Source: Propionicimonas sp. (lineage in GTDB: Bacteria > Actinomycetota > Actinomycetes > Propionibacteriales > Propionibacteriaceae). From it: a DNA stretch of 64,000 nt. Below the pieces are notes generated by a model. The model did not search any database and was not told the DNA's origin. It saw only the letters and a program-made list of their open reading frames with translations. The position numbers and the translations under genes were made by a program. Of this stretch, positions 35,664 through 44,497 are shown one piece after another (within the stretch, counting starts at the first letter, position 1; each line of letters starts with the position of its first letter). The stretch covers positions 243,353 to 307,352 of the forward strand of contig VMSW01000010.1 in the NCBI GenBank assembly GCA_013791955.1. Reading direction: 5' to 3'.

Positions 35664-35766
35664 TTTCAGTCCCCCTGAAGATCAGCATCGATACTCGCCC
35701 ATAGCGGGCTGGTGGCGAGTGCTGTCGAAATACTCCCAGTTGGGGACGGCGGCGTCGAGGCCAGCC

Positions 35767-35890
35767 CGGACCTTTGGACCCTTCGACAAGCTCAGGGAAC
35801 TTCGGTTGCGGGCTCAGGGAACTTCGGTTGCGGGCTCAGGGAACTTCGGTTGCGGGCTCAGGGAACTTCGGTTGCGGGCTCAGGGAACTA
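35767..35890. repeat. Family A repeat cluster
   Basis: CCTTCGACAAGCTCAGGGAA is followed by four further GGGCTCAGGGAACTTCGGTTGC units with a 22-bp period. It fills the space between the PhzF and phosphofructokinase genes. Confidence 0.88.
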
Positions 35891-35898
35891 GCTCAGTC

Positions 35899-37029
35899 TC
35901 AGTCACCCAGCCCGGTGCCGAGCTTGCGAGCGGTGGCCACCCATTCGTGGTCCGGGGGAACGAGCTTGAGCTGCCCGGCCACTTCCTCCAGCGGAACCAA
36001 CTCGGTGTCGTCGCCACGGGCAGCCACCATCACTGAGAACTGGCCCTTCCCGACGGCGTGGGCGGCGGCCGTCCCAAGCCGGGAGCCGAGCAGTCGATCG
36101 GCCGCACACGGGGTGCCGCCCCGCTGTACGTAGCCCAAGATCGACACCCGCGACTCCAGACCGGTGGCTGCTTCCAGCTCGCGGGCCAGTTTGAAGGTGT
36201 GCTCCCGTTGGGTGTCGATGACGTTGGCCAGATGCTGTTTGGCGGCCCGAGTCGATTCCGAGGTTTTGGCTGAGCGGGCCAACAGCTCAGCAGCCTCCAG
36301 ATCGGCAGAATCAGAGAGGTCGCGGGCACCCTCGGCCACTGCGATCACGGAGAAGGTGCTGCCCCGCTGCATTCGCGTCTTGATCTTCTCCGCGACGCTA
36401 TCGACCGAATAGGGGATTTCGGGCAGCAGAATGATGTCGGCACCGCCGGCGATCCCTGCGCCGAGGGTGAGCCAGCCGGCGCGGTGCCCCATGATCTCGG
36501 CCAGGATGATCCGGTGATGGCTGTGCGCCGTCGAATGCAGCCGATCGACCGCCTCAGTGGCGATCTCCATGGCGGTAGCGAAGCCAAAAGTGGTGTCGGT
36601 ACGGGGTACGTCATTGTCGATGGTTTTGGGCAGGGTGATCACGTTGAGGCCGGATTCCACCAGGCGTAATGCGTTCTTCTGGGTGCCGCCGCCACCGAGC
36701 AGCACCAGCGCGTCCAGGCCCTCAGCCTCAACATTGGCCAGCACCTGCGGGCGGGCATCGACGATCTCGCCGTCGATGTTCATCTTGTGCACTTTGTCGC
36801 GGCTGGTGCCCAAAATGGTGCCGCCGACCGTGAGAATGCCCGAAAGCGCCTTGGAGTCGAGCTGGACGTGTCGATTCTCGACCAGACCGCGGATGCCGTC
36901 ACGGAAGCCGATCAGCTCCCAGCCGTTGCCAATCGCGGCCTTGCCGAATCCGCGGATAGCGGCGTTCAGCCCGGGGCTGTCACCGCCAGCGGTGAGAATC
37001 CCGATCCGCTTCGTCCTTGCGGCGCTCAT
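35899..37029 (-). CDS. pfkA: 6-phosphofructokinase with an altered GGxGT motif
   Basis: A 376-residue PFK of the mixed-substrate/group III type. [33 protein letters not shown] (catalytic aspartates), [11 protein letters not shown] and [10 protein letters not shown] are clear. Where ATP-PFKs have GGDGT, this protein has [10 protein letters not shown]: the metal-nucleotide aspartate (position 114) is glycine. Glycine 115 matches the ATP- rather than the PPi-type residue. Phosphoryl donor therefore uncertain. Monocistronic. Confidence 0.85.
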   Translation of the reverse strand: MSAARTKRIGILTAGGDSPGLNAAIRGFGKAAIGNGWELIGFRDGIRGLVENRHVQLDSKALSGILTVGGTILGTSRDKVHKMNIDGEIVDARPQVLANVEAEGLDALVLLGGGGTQKNALRLVESGLNVITLPKTIDNDVPRTDTTFGFATAMEIATEAVDRLHSTAHSHHRIILAEIMGHRAGWLTLGAGIAGGADIILLPEIPYSVDSVAEKIKTRMQRGSTFSVIAVAEGARDLSDSADLEAAELLARSAKTSESTRAAKQHLANVIDTQREHTFKLARELEAATGLESRVSILGYVQRGGTPCAADRLLGSRLGTAAAHAVGKGQFSVMVAARGDDTELVPLEEVAGQLKLVPPDHEWVATARKLGTGLGD

Positions 37030-37159
37030 GGCCGATCCCTTCGTTGGCTGCCGCCTAGGTTAATGCTCCGGCAACCGTTTCGGTCCGCTGGGCCGAGCAC
37101 GTACTCTTGGCCGGTAGCGATCCTCAACCCCCAGGGTTGACCTCTTGACTGGAGCCTCG

Positions 37160-37798
37160 ATGAATCGTCTCGGCACTCTCGCCGGTTCTGCCATGGTGCT
37201 GGCCCTGGCGCTGGCTGGCTGTGGAAAAACCCCGCCCTTCCCGACGCCGACCACGCCCACGGCTCCGGCCTCGAGCGCTTCGGTGTCTCCTTCGGCGCCG
37301 CCAACTTCAGCCAAGCCATCGCCGACGCCGAGTGCGTCCGCACTGACTCTTGCCGGGGACGGGATCGCCGATCTGCCGTTCGGCACCGCCCAGGCTGAGG
37401 TCGTGAAGGTGATCACCGCGCGGGTGGGCAAGCCGACTACCAGCATGCAGGGCCAGTCCTGCGAGCTCGACGCGAGCAGCCCCTGGGCCGAAACCGTGGT
37501 CTATGACGACCTGTGGGTGCAGTTCAGTGCCAAGACCACCAAGAAGAGCTCACCGCGCACTCTGACCGCGTGGGGTTTTCAACTCAACAAGGCCTTGCCC
37601 AAGCCGTGGGCGATGGCCGATGGGGTGCCGCTCAACCTGACTTTCAATCAACTCAAGGCCAAGTACCCGGCCGCCAAGTACATCAAGCTGGGTCTGCCCG
37701 ATGGCACCAAAGCGTTGGAGCTGCCCAACAAGTTGATGTTCTTGGGGGTTGGTAAGCCCGAGGTGGTTCGGGCTGGCGAACTCACCTTGTGTGAGTGA
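37160..37798 (+). CDS. Secreted lipoprotein of unknown function
   Basis: A 212-residue protein with signal peptide and lipobox (LALALAGC), a Pro/Thr/Ser/Ala linker to about residue 65, and a globular domain beginning LAGDGIADLPFGTAQAEV. Similar 'IADLPFGT' openings occur in actinobacterial lipoproteins of unknown role. The ATG at 37160 has TGGAG upstream. Divergent from pfkA. Confidence 0.75.
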   Translation: MNRLGTLAGSAMVLALALAGCGKTPPFPTPTTPTAPASSASVSPSAPPTSAKPSPTPSASALTLAGDGIADLPFGTAQAEVVKVITARVGKPTTSMQGQSCELDASSPWAETVVYDDLWVQFSAKTTKKSSPRTLTAWGFQLNKALPKPWAMADGVPLNLTFNQLKAKYPAAKYIKLGLPDGTKALELPNKLMFLGVGKPEVVRAGELTLCE

Positions 37799-37814
37799 AG
37801 GCTGGGCGATCAGC

Positions 37815-38438
37815 TCAGGGACGCAGCTGCAGCTGGAGTCCCTGGTCTGATTCGCTGAAGCCAGTCTTGAGCAGGTAGGCCCGCAGCGCCTCCGACTCGG
37901 GCTGAGCGATCAGGCGGGTGAAGCCCGCGTCGGTGAAGGTCTTCGCGCCGGGCCCGTAGAGCCAGCTGCCAATGCGGGAATCGCGATAGGCCAGCATCAC
38001 GTAGTCCAGTTTGATCCGGAGGGTCTCGCCGTCGGGTTGCCCGATGATCGCACCTGCCGGCAGCCCGTCCCGGTTGAGCAGCCGGACGAAATCGCCGTCA
38101 TTGGGCTGGCTGAAACTGGGGTGGAATCGGGCAATGTCGTCGCGGTGGGAGTTGAGGAAGTCCAACAGGAACGGCGCGTCCGGCGCGATCGGCACGGCGC
38201 CCAGATCGCGGTTGGGACGGAACTCGCGCCGCAGATTCCACAGGTTCAGCCCGGCGGCGGCGACATTGGTGATGATCAGGGGAATCGAGCCGAGCATCAG
38301 GCCGTAAGCGACGAACACCACCGAGCCGATCAGGGACACGATTCGCAGCCGGACCACCGATTTCATGGCGAAGGACGCGACCACAAGGGCAGAAGCGACG
38401 TAACCGATGATTTCCACGACGTTGAGATTCACCTGCAC
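37815..38438 (-). CDS. YgjV-family membrane protein with GNAT-like tail
   Basis: A 207-residue protein. Two to three transmembrane helices (about 8-80) carry the YgjV pattern RLRIVSLIGSVVFVAYGL...PLIITN. The cytoplasmic half (about 90-207) resembles a GNAT acetyltransferase fold: LDYVMLAYRDSRIGSWLYG, then AYLLKTGF. This arrangement is known in the YgjV family. Function unknown. GTG start at 38438, with a second GTG two codons later. Confidence 0.72.
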   Translation of the reverse strand: MQVNLNVVEIIGYVASALVVASFAMKSVVRLRIVSLIGSVVFVAYGLMLGSIPLIITNVAAAGLNLWNLRREFRPNRDLGAVPIAPDAPFLLDFLNSHRDDIARFHPSFSQPNDGDFVRLLNRDGLPAGAIIGQPDGETLRIKLDYVMLAYRDSRIGSWLYGPGAKTFTDAGFTRLIAQPESEALRAYLLKTGFSESDQGLQLQLRP

Positions 38439-38538
38439 ACCCTATTCGCCCTGGTCATCTTCGCGCCGGTGAACCGGCGGCGCTCCGCCCCGGTGGGGTG
38501 AATGGGGGCACACAGGTCTGGGCGCTACCGTATGGGGC

Positions 38539-38922
38539 GTGCCGCAGCTTCCTGATACCGCCGGTTCGGCCCGGGCGCGGATGCGCCTGATCGCCGTGCT
38601 ACTTCTCATCCCGATCACCGCCTATTGGGCGGTCGCGTCCATCTGGTTGCTCTTCCTTCCGGAAGGGTCCTCCGGCGCCGCGTACGGAGTCCTGGTGGGT
38701 GCGGTGTTGCTGGTCTGGACGGGCTTGTATGCGCTGGCAACTTGGGGCGTCTTCAAGCGGAGCCGCGGCCTGCACATTCTGGCAATCGTGATGGCGGCTA
38801 TTGGGTTACTGCAGCCCATGTCGGGAGCGACCGCCTGGCTGAACTGGCTGCTCGCCGCTGGCAGCCTCACCGTCCTGGTGTTGCTGGCGCTCACTATTCC
38901 GGTGGGCAAGGCCAAAGGCTGA
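38539..38922 (+). CDS. Small four-helix membrane protein
   Basis: A 127-residue protein with four predicted transmembrane helices (about 16-38, 48-70, 77-95, 100-120). Not recognised. A GTG start at 38539 with no strong ribosome site. Located between the YgjV-family and Nudix genes and divergent from the former. Confidence 0.6.
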   Translation: MPQLPDTAGSARARMRLIAVLLLIPITAYWAVASIWLLFLPEGSSGAAYGVLVGAVLLVWTGLYALATWGVFKRSRGLHILAIVMAAIGLLQPMSGATAWLNWLLAAGSLTVLVLLALTIPVGKAKG

Positions 38923-39010
38923 GCCCGAATCGGGTCTTGTTTGGGACGAGGATCGCACTGCATCCCTCTTGGCCGCCGTTGGCGGTCGGTGTGATGAAAG
39001 GAACTGAGCT

Positions 39011-39547
39011 ATGGGCCACACCGCGCCGCGGGGCGGTAGCTGTCTGACTGTCAGCGCGCTGGTCTTCACTGCCGAGGATGAACCGCGGGTGCTGTTGCAC
39101 CAACACAAGCGGTATCCGGTGGTGATTCCCCCGGGCGGCCACGTGGAAGCCGATGAGCACCCCTGGCAGGCGGTGTTGCGCGAACTGGGCGAGGAAACCG
39201 GGGTCATCCCCGAACAGCTCTCCGCGCTGCTGGCGCTGGAGTGTGTCGCTGGCCCTGGTCGTTTCCCGGCGCCAGTCGCCTTGGACGTCCACGAAGTTGA
39301 GCCTGGCTGGACGCACACCGATCTGGCCTTCGCCTTCGTGATTGACGGGGCGCCGCAGTTGGCCCCTCGTGAGGGCGAGTCGGTGGAGCTGTGCTGGATG
39401 ACCGCAGCTGAAGTGGGCCGGACGTCACAGGTGCCGCCCCGAATCGCCGAACTGGTGGGACGCCTGGCGCCGCTGGTGGCGGTGTGGCCACGTCTGCCCG
39501 CGGCCGAGGTAGGGATGGTGGCCCGGGCGTTCCCGCAGTTTGGCTGA
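39011..39547 (+). CDS. Nudix hydrolase
   Basis: A 178-residue Nudix protein. The box GGHVEADEHPWQAVLRELGEETGV contains the REUXEEXGU metal-binding residues. It cleaves a nucleoside-diphosphate-linked substrate; which one is unknown. AAAGGAAC lies before the ATG. Spaced from the upstream membrane-protein gene by about 90 bp. Confidence 0.88.
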   Translation: MGHTAPRGGSCLTVSALVFTAEDEPRVLLHQHKRYPVVIPPGGHVEADEHPWQAVLRELGEETGVIPEQLSALLALECVAGPGRFPAPVALDVHEVEPGWTHTDLAFAFVIDGAPQLAPREGESVELCWMTAAEVGRTSQVPPRIAELVGRLAPLVAVWPRLPAAEVGMVARAFPQFG

Positions 39548-39762
39548 CCCCACCCAAGTTGGCGGCTTTACCCAAGTTGGCGGCTTTGCCCAAGTTGGCT
39601 GAGCTTGTCGAAGCCCTCCGACCCTTCGACAAGCTCAGGGATCTGAGGCGGGAGCTGGGACGGGCTGAGCCCCACCCAAGTTGGCCGAGTTCACCTAAGT
39701 TGGCTGAGTCCACCTAAGTTGGCTGAGTCCACCTAAGTTGGCTGAGCCCGTCGAAGCCTCTG
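39548..39762. repeat. Family A repeat cluster
   Basis: Several CCCAAGTTGGCGGCTTT and CACCTAAGTTGGCTGAGT units (21-22 bp period) surround GGCTGAGCTTGTCGAAGC and its opposite CCTTCGACAAGCTCAGGGA. It fills the interval before the M3 peptidase gene. Confidence 0.88.
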
Positions 39763-39799
39763 GGTTGGGTGATCGTCCGGGTTGGGTAAGGATGGCGGT

Positions 39800-41860
39800 A
39801 TGGCCCTTGATCCCAGCAACCCTTTTGCGGTGCCGTCCACTCTGCCTTTCGGACTGGTCGACTTTGCCGCGATCCGCGATGAGCACTACCAGCCAGCGAT
39901 CGAAGCTGGCATGGCTGAGGAGCTCGCTGCGCTGACCGCCATCGCGGCTGACCTGGCCCCGCCGGACCTCGCCAATGTGATCGAAGCCTGGGAGCACGCC
40001 GGTGAACTGCTGGCCCGCTCGCTCGGCGCCTTCTATGCCAGGCAGCCCGCTGACACCAACGAGGTATTGGACGCCGCCGAGGCGGCCATCGCGCTGGCAG
40101 TCGCGGCCCACGTCGATGCGATCTACCTGGATCGGCGGCTCTACGACCGAGTCGTGGCCTTGAACGTGCGCGTCCAGGCGAATGAAGTGGCCCTCGACGC
40201 GGCGGCGGCCTACTGGCTGAAACGCAAGCTGGAGGCGTTCGAGCGGGCCGGGGTGAACCTGCCAGCAGATCAGCAGGTGAGCTTGCGCGCGCTCAACGCT
40301 CGCATCGCCGAGCTGCAATCGGCCTTTGGCCGGGTAGCCCTGGCCGGGATGAACGCGGCCGCGGTGCTGGTCACCGAGGTGACCGAGTTGGACGGCCTGA
40401 GCCCGGCCCAGCTTGAGGCAGCCGCGGAACTGGCAGCTGAACGCGGCCAGGAGGGCTGGCTGATTGAGATCACCAACACGTCCGGGCAGCCCGCTTTGGA
40501 CGAGCTCAGTAATCGGGGGCTGCGCGAGCGGATCTACCGGGCGGCAATCGGACGTGGCCTGGGCGGGGAGCATGACACCAGCGCAATCGTGGTCGAACTG
40601 GCCCGGTTGCGTGCCGAGCGGGCCAGTCTGCTGGGCTTTCCCAGCCCGGCTGATTATGTGGCCGCCGAGGGCTGCGCCGGCAGCGCAGCGGCGGTGTGGG
40701 AACTGCTCACCAAACTGGTGGCGCCAGCCGTCCGTAACGCTCGAGCCGAGGGCGCCGAACTCGGTGAGGTGTGGGCCCGCTTGGCTCCGGGCGAGACCTT
40801 CGAGGCCTGGGACTGGCAGTACGTGAGCGAGCGGCTGCGGGCGGAGCGCTATGCCCTGGATTCGGCGGCGCTGCGTCCCTACCTAGAACTGGAGCGGGTG
40901 CTGCACGAGGGTGTGTTTGCTGCCGCTACCGGCCTGTACGGGGTCACTTTCACTGAGCGGCCCGAGCTTCGCGGACACACCGGTGAGGCGCGCGTCTTCG
41001 AGGTTGCCGAGGCTGACGGCAGGCCCATTGGGCTGTTCGTCGCCGACTTCCACACCCGCTCGAGCAAGCAGGGCGGGGCTTGGATGAACGACCTGGTCGC
41101 TCAGAATCACCTGCTCGGTCAGCGGCCGGTGGTCACCAATGACGCCAATCTGGTCAAACCGCCAGCCGGGCAGCCCACCCTGATGAGCTGGGACGACGTG
41201 ATCACGCTGTTCCACGAGTTCGGGCACGCTCTGCACGGCCTACTCTCAGACACCCGCTATCCCTCGCAGTCGGGCACCGAAACCCCGCGGGACTTCGTTG
41301 AATACCCCTCGCAGGTCAACGAAATGTGGGCCTTGGACCCGACACTGCTGGCCAACTACGCCGTCCATTACGACACTGGTGAGCCCATGCCAGCTGAGTG
41401 GATTCAGACGCTGCGCGGCTCGACGCTTTTCGGCCAGGGTTACAAGACCACCGAGTATCTCGGGGCCGCGCTGCTCGATCACCTCTGGCACGCCACGCCG
41501 CTGGCCGAGCTGCCCACCGGCGCCGATGAAGTTGAGGCGTTCGAGGCGTCCGCTCTGGCCAAGGTCGGGCTCGATTTTGACCTGGTCGCGCCGCGCTACC
41601 GGTCGGCCTACTTCCGCCACGTGTTTGAGGGCGACTACGAGGCCGCCTACTACTCCTACCTCTGGAGTGAGGTGATGGACGCTGACACCGGCGCCTTCAT
41701 GCTGGCCAACGGTGGACTGACCAGGGAAAACGGCGAGCGCTTCCGGCGGCGCCTGCTGGCTCGCGGCGGCTCGATCGACTCAATGGAGGCCTACCGCGAC
41801 TATCGCGGTGCTGACCCCGACATCGTCCACCTCCTGAGGCGCCGCGGCCTGGAGGACTGA
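39800..41860 (+). CDS. M3-family zinc metallopeptidase (Dcp/oligopeptidase A type)
   Basis: A 686-residue thimet-type peptidase. The zinc motif is LFHEFGHALHGL (HExxH), with the third ligand in the downstream YPSQVNEMWAL glutamate. No signal peptide, so a cytoplasmic oligopeptidase or dipeptidyl carboxypeptidase. The ATG at 39800 follows AAGGATGG; a start six codons upstream is possible. Confidence 0.92.
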   Translation: MALDPSNPFAVPSTLPFGLVDFAAIRDEHYQPAIEAGMAEELAALTAIAADLAPPDLANVIEAWEHAGELLARSLGAFYARQPADTNEVLDAAEAAIALAVAAHVDAIYLDRRLYDRVVALNVRVQANEVALDAAAAYWLKRKLEAFERAGVNLPADQQVSLRALNARIAELQSAFGRVALAGMNAAAVLVTEVTELDGLSPAQLEAAAELAAERGQEGWLIEITNTSGQPALDELSNRGLRERIYRAAIGRGLGGEHDTSAIVVELARLRAERASLLGFPSPADYVAAEGCAGSAAAVWELLTKLVAPAVRNARAEGAELGEVWARLAPGETFEAWDWQYVSERLRAERYALDSAALRPYLELERVLHEGVFAAATGLYGVTFTERPELRGHTGEARVFEVAEADGRPIGLFVADFHTRSSKQGGAWMNDLVAQNHLLGQRPVVTNDANLVKPPAGQPTLMSWDDVITLFHEFGHALHGLLSDTRYPSQSGTETPRDFVEYPSQVNEMWALDPTLLANYAVHYDTGEPMPAEWIQTLRGSTLFGQGYKTTEYLGAALLDHLWHATPLAELPTGADEVEAFEASALAKVGLDFDLVAPRYRSAYFRHVFEGDYEAAYYSYLWSEVMDADTGAFMLANGGLTRENGERFRRRLLARGGSIDSMEAYRDYRGADPDIVHLLRRRGLED

Positions 41861-41861
41861 C

Positions 41862-41928
41862 GGGGACGGTTCCTCTGAGCAGCTCAGGGGGACGGTTCCT
41901 CTGAGCAGCTCACGGGGACGGTTCTTCC
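41862..41928. repeat. Family B REP-like array, left of the RAYT
   Basis: Three GGGGACGGTTC cores, spaced 26-28 bp, with two CTGAGCAGCTCA linkers between them. Orientation is opposite to the array at 42861-43006, so the transposase gene lies between inverted arrays. Confidence 0.9.
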
Positions 41929-41950
41929 GGCGTGGTGGGACGCTCCGTCG

Positions 41951-42751
41951 TCACGTCGGACGCCCCTGCTGACCATCTGCCGGAATCCCGCTCAGGTGCA
42001 GCCATCTGACGCCAGCATTGCTCATCCCGGTCAGTCGTGCGATCTGGCGATAGGCCACGCCGCGCGTGCGTAGCTCACACACAATCTGGCGCCGCTGGGT
42101 GGTCGACAGTGCGTTGAACTCGCTCACGTCCGACAACCTGCTCGCTCTCAGCAGCAGGTGCTCGGCAACATGGTCGGGCAACTGCTGAGTAGGTTCAAGC
42201 CGCGCGATCAGGTCGCGGTCGGCTGGCGACGGCGCGGCCTCCTCACGTAGCTCGGCGAAAACCTCCGCAGGCAGCAGCTGCCGCAGGCGGACATCGTCCA
42301 AAGCCGGCCCAGGGCGTCCCAGGTAGCGCCGACTGCTCCATTGATAGGCGTCCGCCTGATCGATCAGGCCCGCTTCCACCGGGTTGTTCCACACGTACCG
42401 CAGGAGGGTCACCAAGTAGGCGTCGTCTTCCACCGGCAGGCTCTTGAACCGGTCCTGGAACAGGTGCCCGACTCGTGAGTACTTCCGGTTGAACCATCCG
42501 ACGTAGCGGACGCCCAGGCGCTTGATCACCGTGCCGACTGGTTCAGCGGTGGTTTGAATCACGAGATGGATGTGGTTCGGCATCAAGCAGTAGGCGAGCA
42601 CGAGGCAGCCTGAGGCCTGCCGCACCAGGTCGAGGAGGTCGATGAACCGCTGGCGGTCGTCGTCCTCCAAGAAGACGGCGTCACGATTGATCCCGCGCAT
42701 CATCACGTGGTAGATCGCCGATTCGCTGAGCTGGCGCGCTTGCCTGGCCAT
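41951..42751 (-). CDS. REP-associated tyrosine transposase (RAYT, TnpA_REP/Y1 family)
   Basis: A 266-residue Y1-type HUH protein. The HUH motif is in CLMPNHIHLVIQ, the likely catalytic tyrosine in LRYVWNNPVEAGL, and VGHLFQDRFKS is typical of RAYTs. A C-terminal helix-turn-helix (about 225-257, RTRGVAYRQIARLTGM) may bind DNA. GGAGGG precedes the ATG. Flanking inverted arrays of the family B core suggest it mobilises or maintains those repeats. Single copy with no IS ends, as expected for a domesticated RAYT. Confidence 0.9.
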   Translation of the reverse strand: MARQARQLSESAIYHVMMRGINRDAVFLEDDDRQRFIDLLDLVRQASGCLVLAYCLMPNHIHLVIQTTAEPVGTVIKRLGVRYVGWFNRKYSRVGHLFQDRFKSLPVEDDAYLVTLLRYVWNNPVEAGLIDQADAYQWSSRRYLGRPGPALDDVRLRQLLPAEVFAELREEAAPSPADRDLIARLEPTQQLPDHVAEHLLLRASRLSDVSEFNALSTTQRRQIVCELRTRGVAYRQIARLTGMSNAGVRWLHLSGIPADGQQGRPT

Positions 42752-42860
42752 GACCCTCCTTCAGCTGCTGCCTTGGATCAGTCAGGCTAGGCAGTGTCCG
42801 TGGCCAAACGAGCGGCGTGGGAAGGAATTGTGGATAACTCACTGTGGGTGGGCAAAACTC

Positions 42861-43006
42861 AGAGGAACCGTCCCCGTGAGCTGTGCGGGGGAACCGTCCC
42901 CGTGAGCTGTGCGGGGGAACCGTCCCCGTGAGCTGTGCGGGGGAACCGTCCCCGTGAGCTGTGCGGGGGAACCGTCCCCGTGAGCTGCGCGGGGGAACCG
43001 TCCCCG
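42861..43006. repeat. Family B REP-like array, six 26-bp units, right of the RAYT
   Basis: GGAACCGTCCCC recurs at 42864, 42890, 42916, 42942, 42968 and 42994, with GTGAGCTGTGCGGG between units; period exactly 26 bp. GTGAGC and GGGGAACCGTCCCC give short internal symmetry. No spacers. The array ends about 13 bp before the thrC stop. Confidence 0.92.
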
Positions 43007-43018
43007 GTCCCGGTCAGA

Positions 43019-44470
43019 TCAGGAGTCGACGTGCTGGCGAATCAGCGACTTGAGCGCCTCAGCATCGTTGGGGAGCTCGATCACGTGGCGGGGCAGGTTC
43101 TCGATGCCGGCGAAACGGGGGTCGGGGGCGGGCTCGGAGCCAATCGCCTCGACGATGGTTTCGGCGAACTTCACCGGCAGGGCCGTTTCGGTGACGATCA
43201 TCGGCACGCCGGGTTGGACGAACTCAGCGGCCACCTTCACTGCGTCGGCGGTGTGGGGGTCGATGAGCACTCCGTCGCGTGCCCACACCTCACCGATGGT
43301 CGACACCCGGTCGGCGTGGGTGGAGGAGGACGAAACGAACCCGTACCGCTCCCGCAAGCCAGCGAACTCGGCGGTGTCGGAGAGGTCGAAGTAGCCCTGG
43401 GTGGGCAGGAGTTCGCCAAAGAGGTGCCGGACGCGGTCGCCGTCGCGGCCGAGCAGATCGAAGATGAACCGCTCGAAGTTGGAGGCCTTGGAGATATCCA
43501 TACTCGGGCTGGACGTGGCGTGGGTCTCGGCCGCTGACCGAACCCGGTAGACGCCGGTGCGGAAGAACTCGTCCAACACGTTGTTCTCGTTGGTGGCCAG
43601 CACGAGGGTGTCGATCGGCACGCCCATCTCGCGGGCGATATGGCCGGCGCAGATGTTGCCGAAATTGCCGGTGGGTACGGTGAACGACACTCGCTGGTCA
43701 TCGGCGGTGGTGGCGCGAATCCAAGAGGCGACGTAGTAGACCACCTGAGCCACCAGGCGGGCCCAGTTGATCGAGTTGACCGCGCCCAGGTGATAGCGCT
43801 GCTTGAAATCTGCATCGGCGTTGACGGCCTTCACCAGGTCTTGGCAGTCGTCGAAGACCCCGTCCACGGCGATGTTGATGATCGCCGGGTCAGCCAAGCT
43901 GAACATCTGCGCCTGTTGGAAGGGCGTCATCCGCCCGGCCGGGGTCAGCATGAACACCCGGACGCCTTCGCGGCCCAGCATCGCGTATTCGGCGGCCGAA
44001 CCGGTGTCACCACTGGTGGCCCCGAGGATGTTGAGCTCGGTGCCGGTGCGCGCCAGCTGGTATTCGAAGAGCTGCCCGAGTAATTGCATGGCCAGGTCTT
44101 TGAATGCGGCGGTGGGGCCGCCGGAAAGGTGGCTGATCCAGATTCCGCCACTCAGTTCGGTAACCGGGACGACCTGCGGGTCAGGAAATGCAGCGCGGCC
44201 GTAAGCTTTCTCGCAGAGATTTGTCAAATCGGCGAGCGGGATATCGCCCACAAACTCGGAGATAACCGACGCTGCCAGGGCGGCGTAGCCATTGGCGTCC
44301 CGACCATTCTCGGTGAGTAGCCGACGCCATCCGGCAAGGATCGATGCGTCCACTCTGGGGTAGCGCTCGGGAAGGTAGAGCCCGCCATCAGGGGCCAGTC
44401 CGGCAAGAAGGATGTCGCCGAAGCCGGGTCGGGTGGCGGCTGAGTCGCCGCGGGTGGAGAGGTACCGCAC
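43019..44470 (-). CDS. thrC: Threonine synthase
   Basis: A 483-residue PLP enzyme converting O-phosphohomoserine to threonine. MRYLSTRG is the family start, PLP lysine in GPTAAFKDLAMQLL, phosphate-binding loop GATSGDTGSAAEYA. This is the longer E. coli/yeast-like form. The GTG at 44470 gives the standard N-terminus; a TTG three codons upstream is also open. The start is only about 28 bp from the divergent coiled-coil gene. Confidence 0.93.
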   Translation of the reverse strand: MRYLSTRGDSAATRPGFGDILLAGLAPDGGLYLPERYPRVDASILAGWRRLLTENGRDANGYAALAASVISEFVGDIPLADLTNLCEKAYGRAAFPDPQVVPVTELSGGIWISHLSGGPTAAFKDLAMQLLGQLFEYQLARTGTELNILGATSGDTGSAAEYAMLGREGVRVFMLTPAGRMTPFQQAQMFSLADPAIINIAVDGVFDDCQDLVKAVNADADFKQRYHLGAVNSINWARLVAQVVYYVASWIRATTADDQRVSFTVPTGNFGNICAGHIAREMGVPIDTLVLATNENNVLDEFFRTGVYRVRSAAETHATSSPSMDISKASNFERFIFDLLGRDGDRVRHLFGELLPTQGYFDLSDTAEFAGLRERYGFVSSSSTHADRVSTIGEVWARDGVLIDPHTADAVKVAAEFVQPGVPMIVTETALPVKFAETIVEAIGSEPAPDPRFAGIENLPRHVIELPNDAEALKSLIRQHVDS

Positions 44471-44497
44471 GTCGCACAACTCTACCGGCGCCGGGAT

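Noticed and set aside
42861..43006. CRISPR array
   Set aside because: Six 26-bp units are contiguous with no spacers and there are no cas genes; they match the REP-like family around the RAYT.
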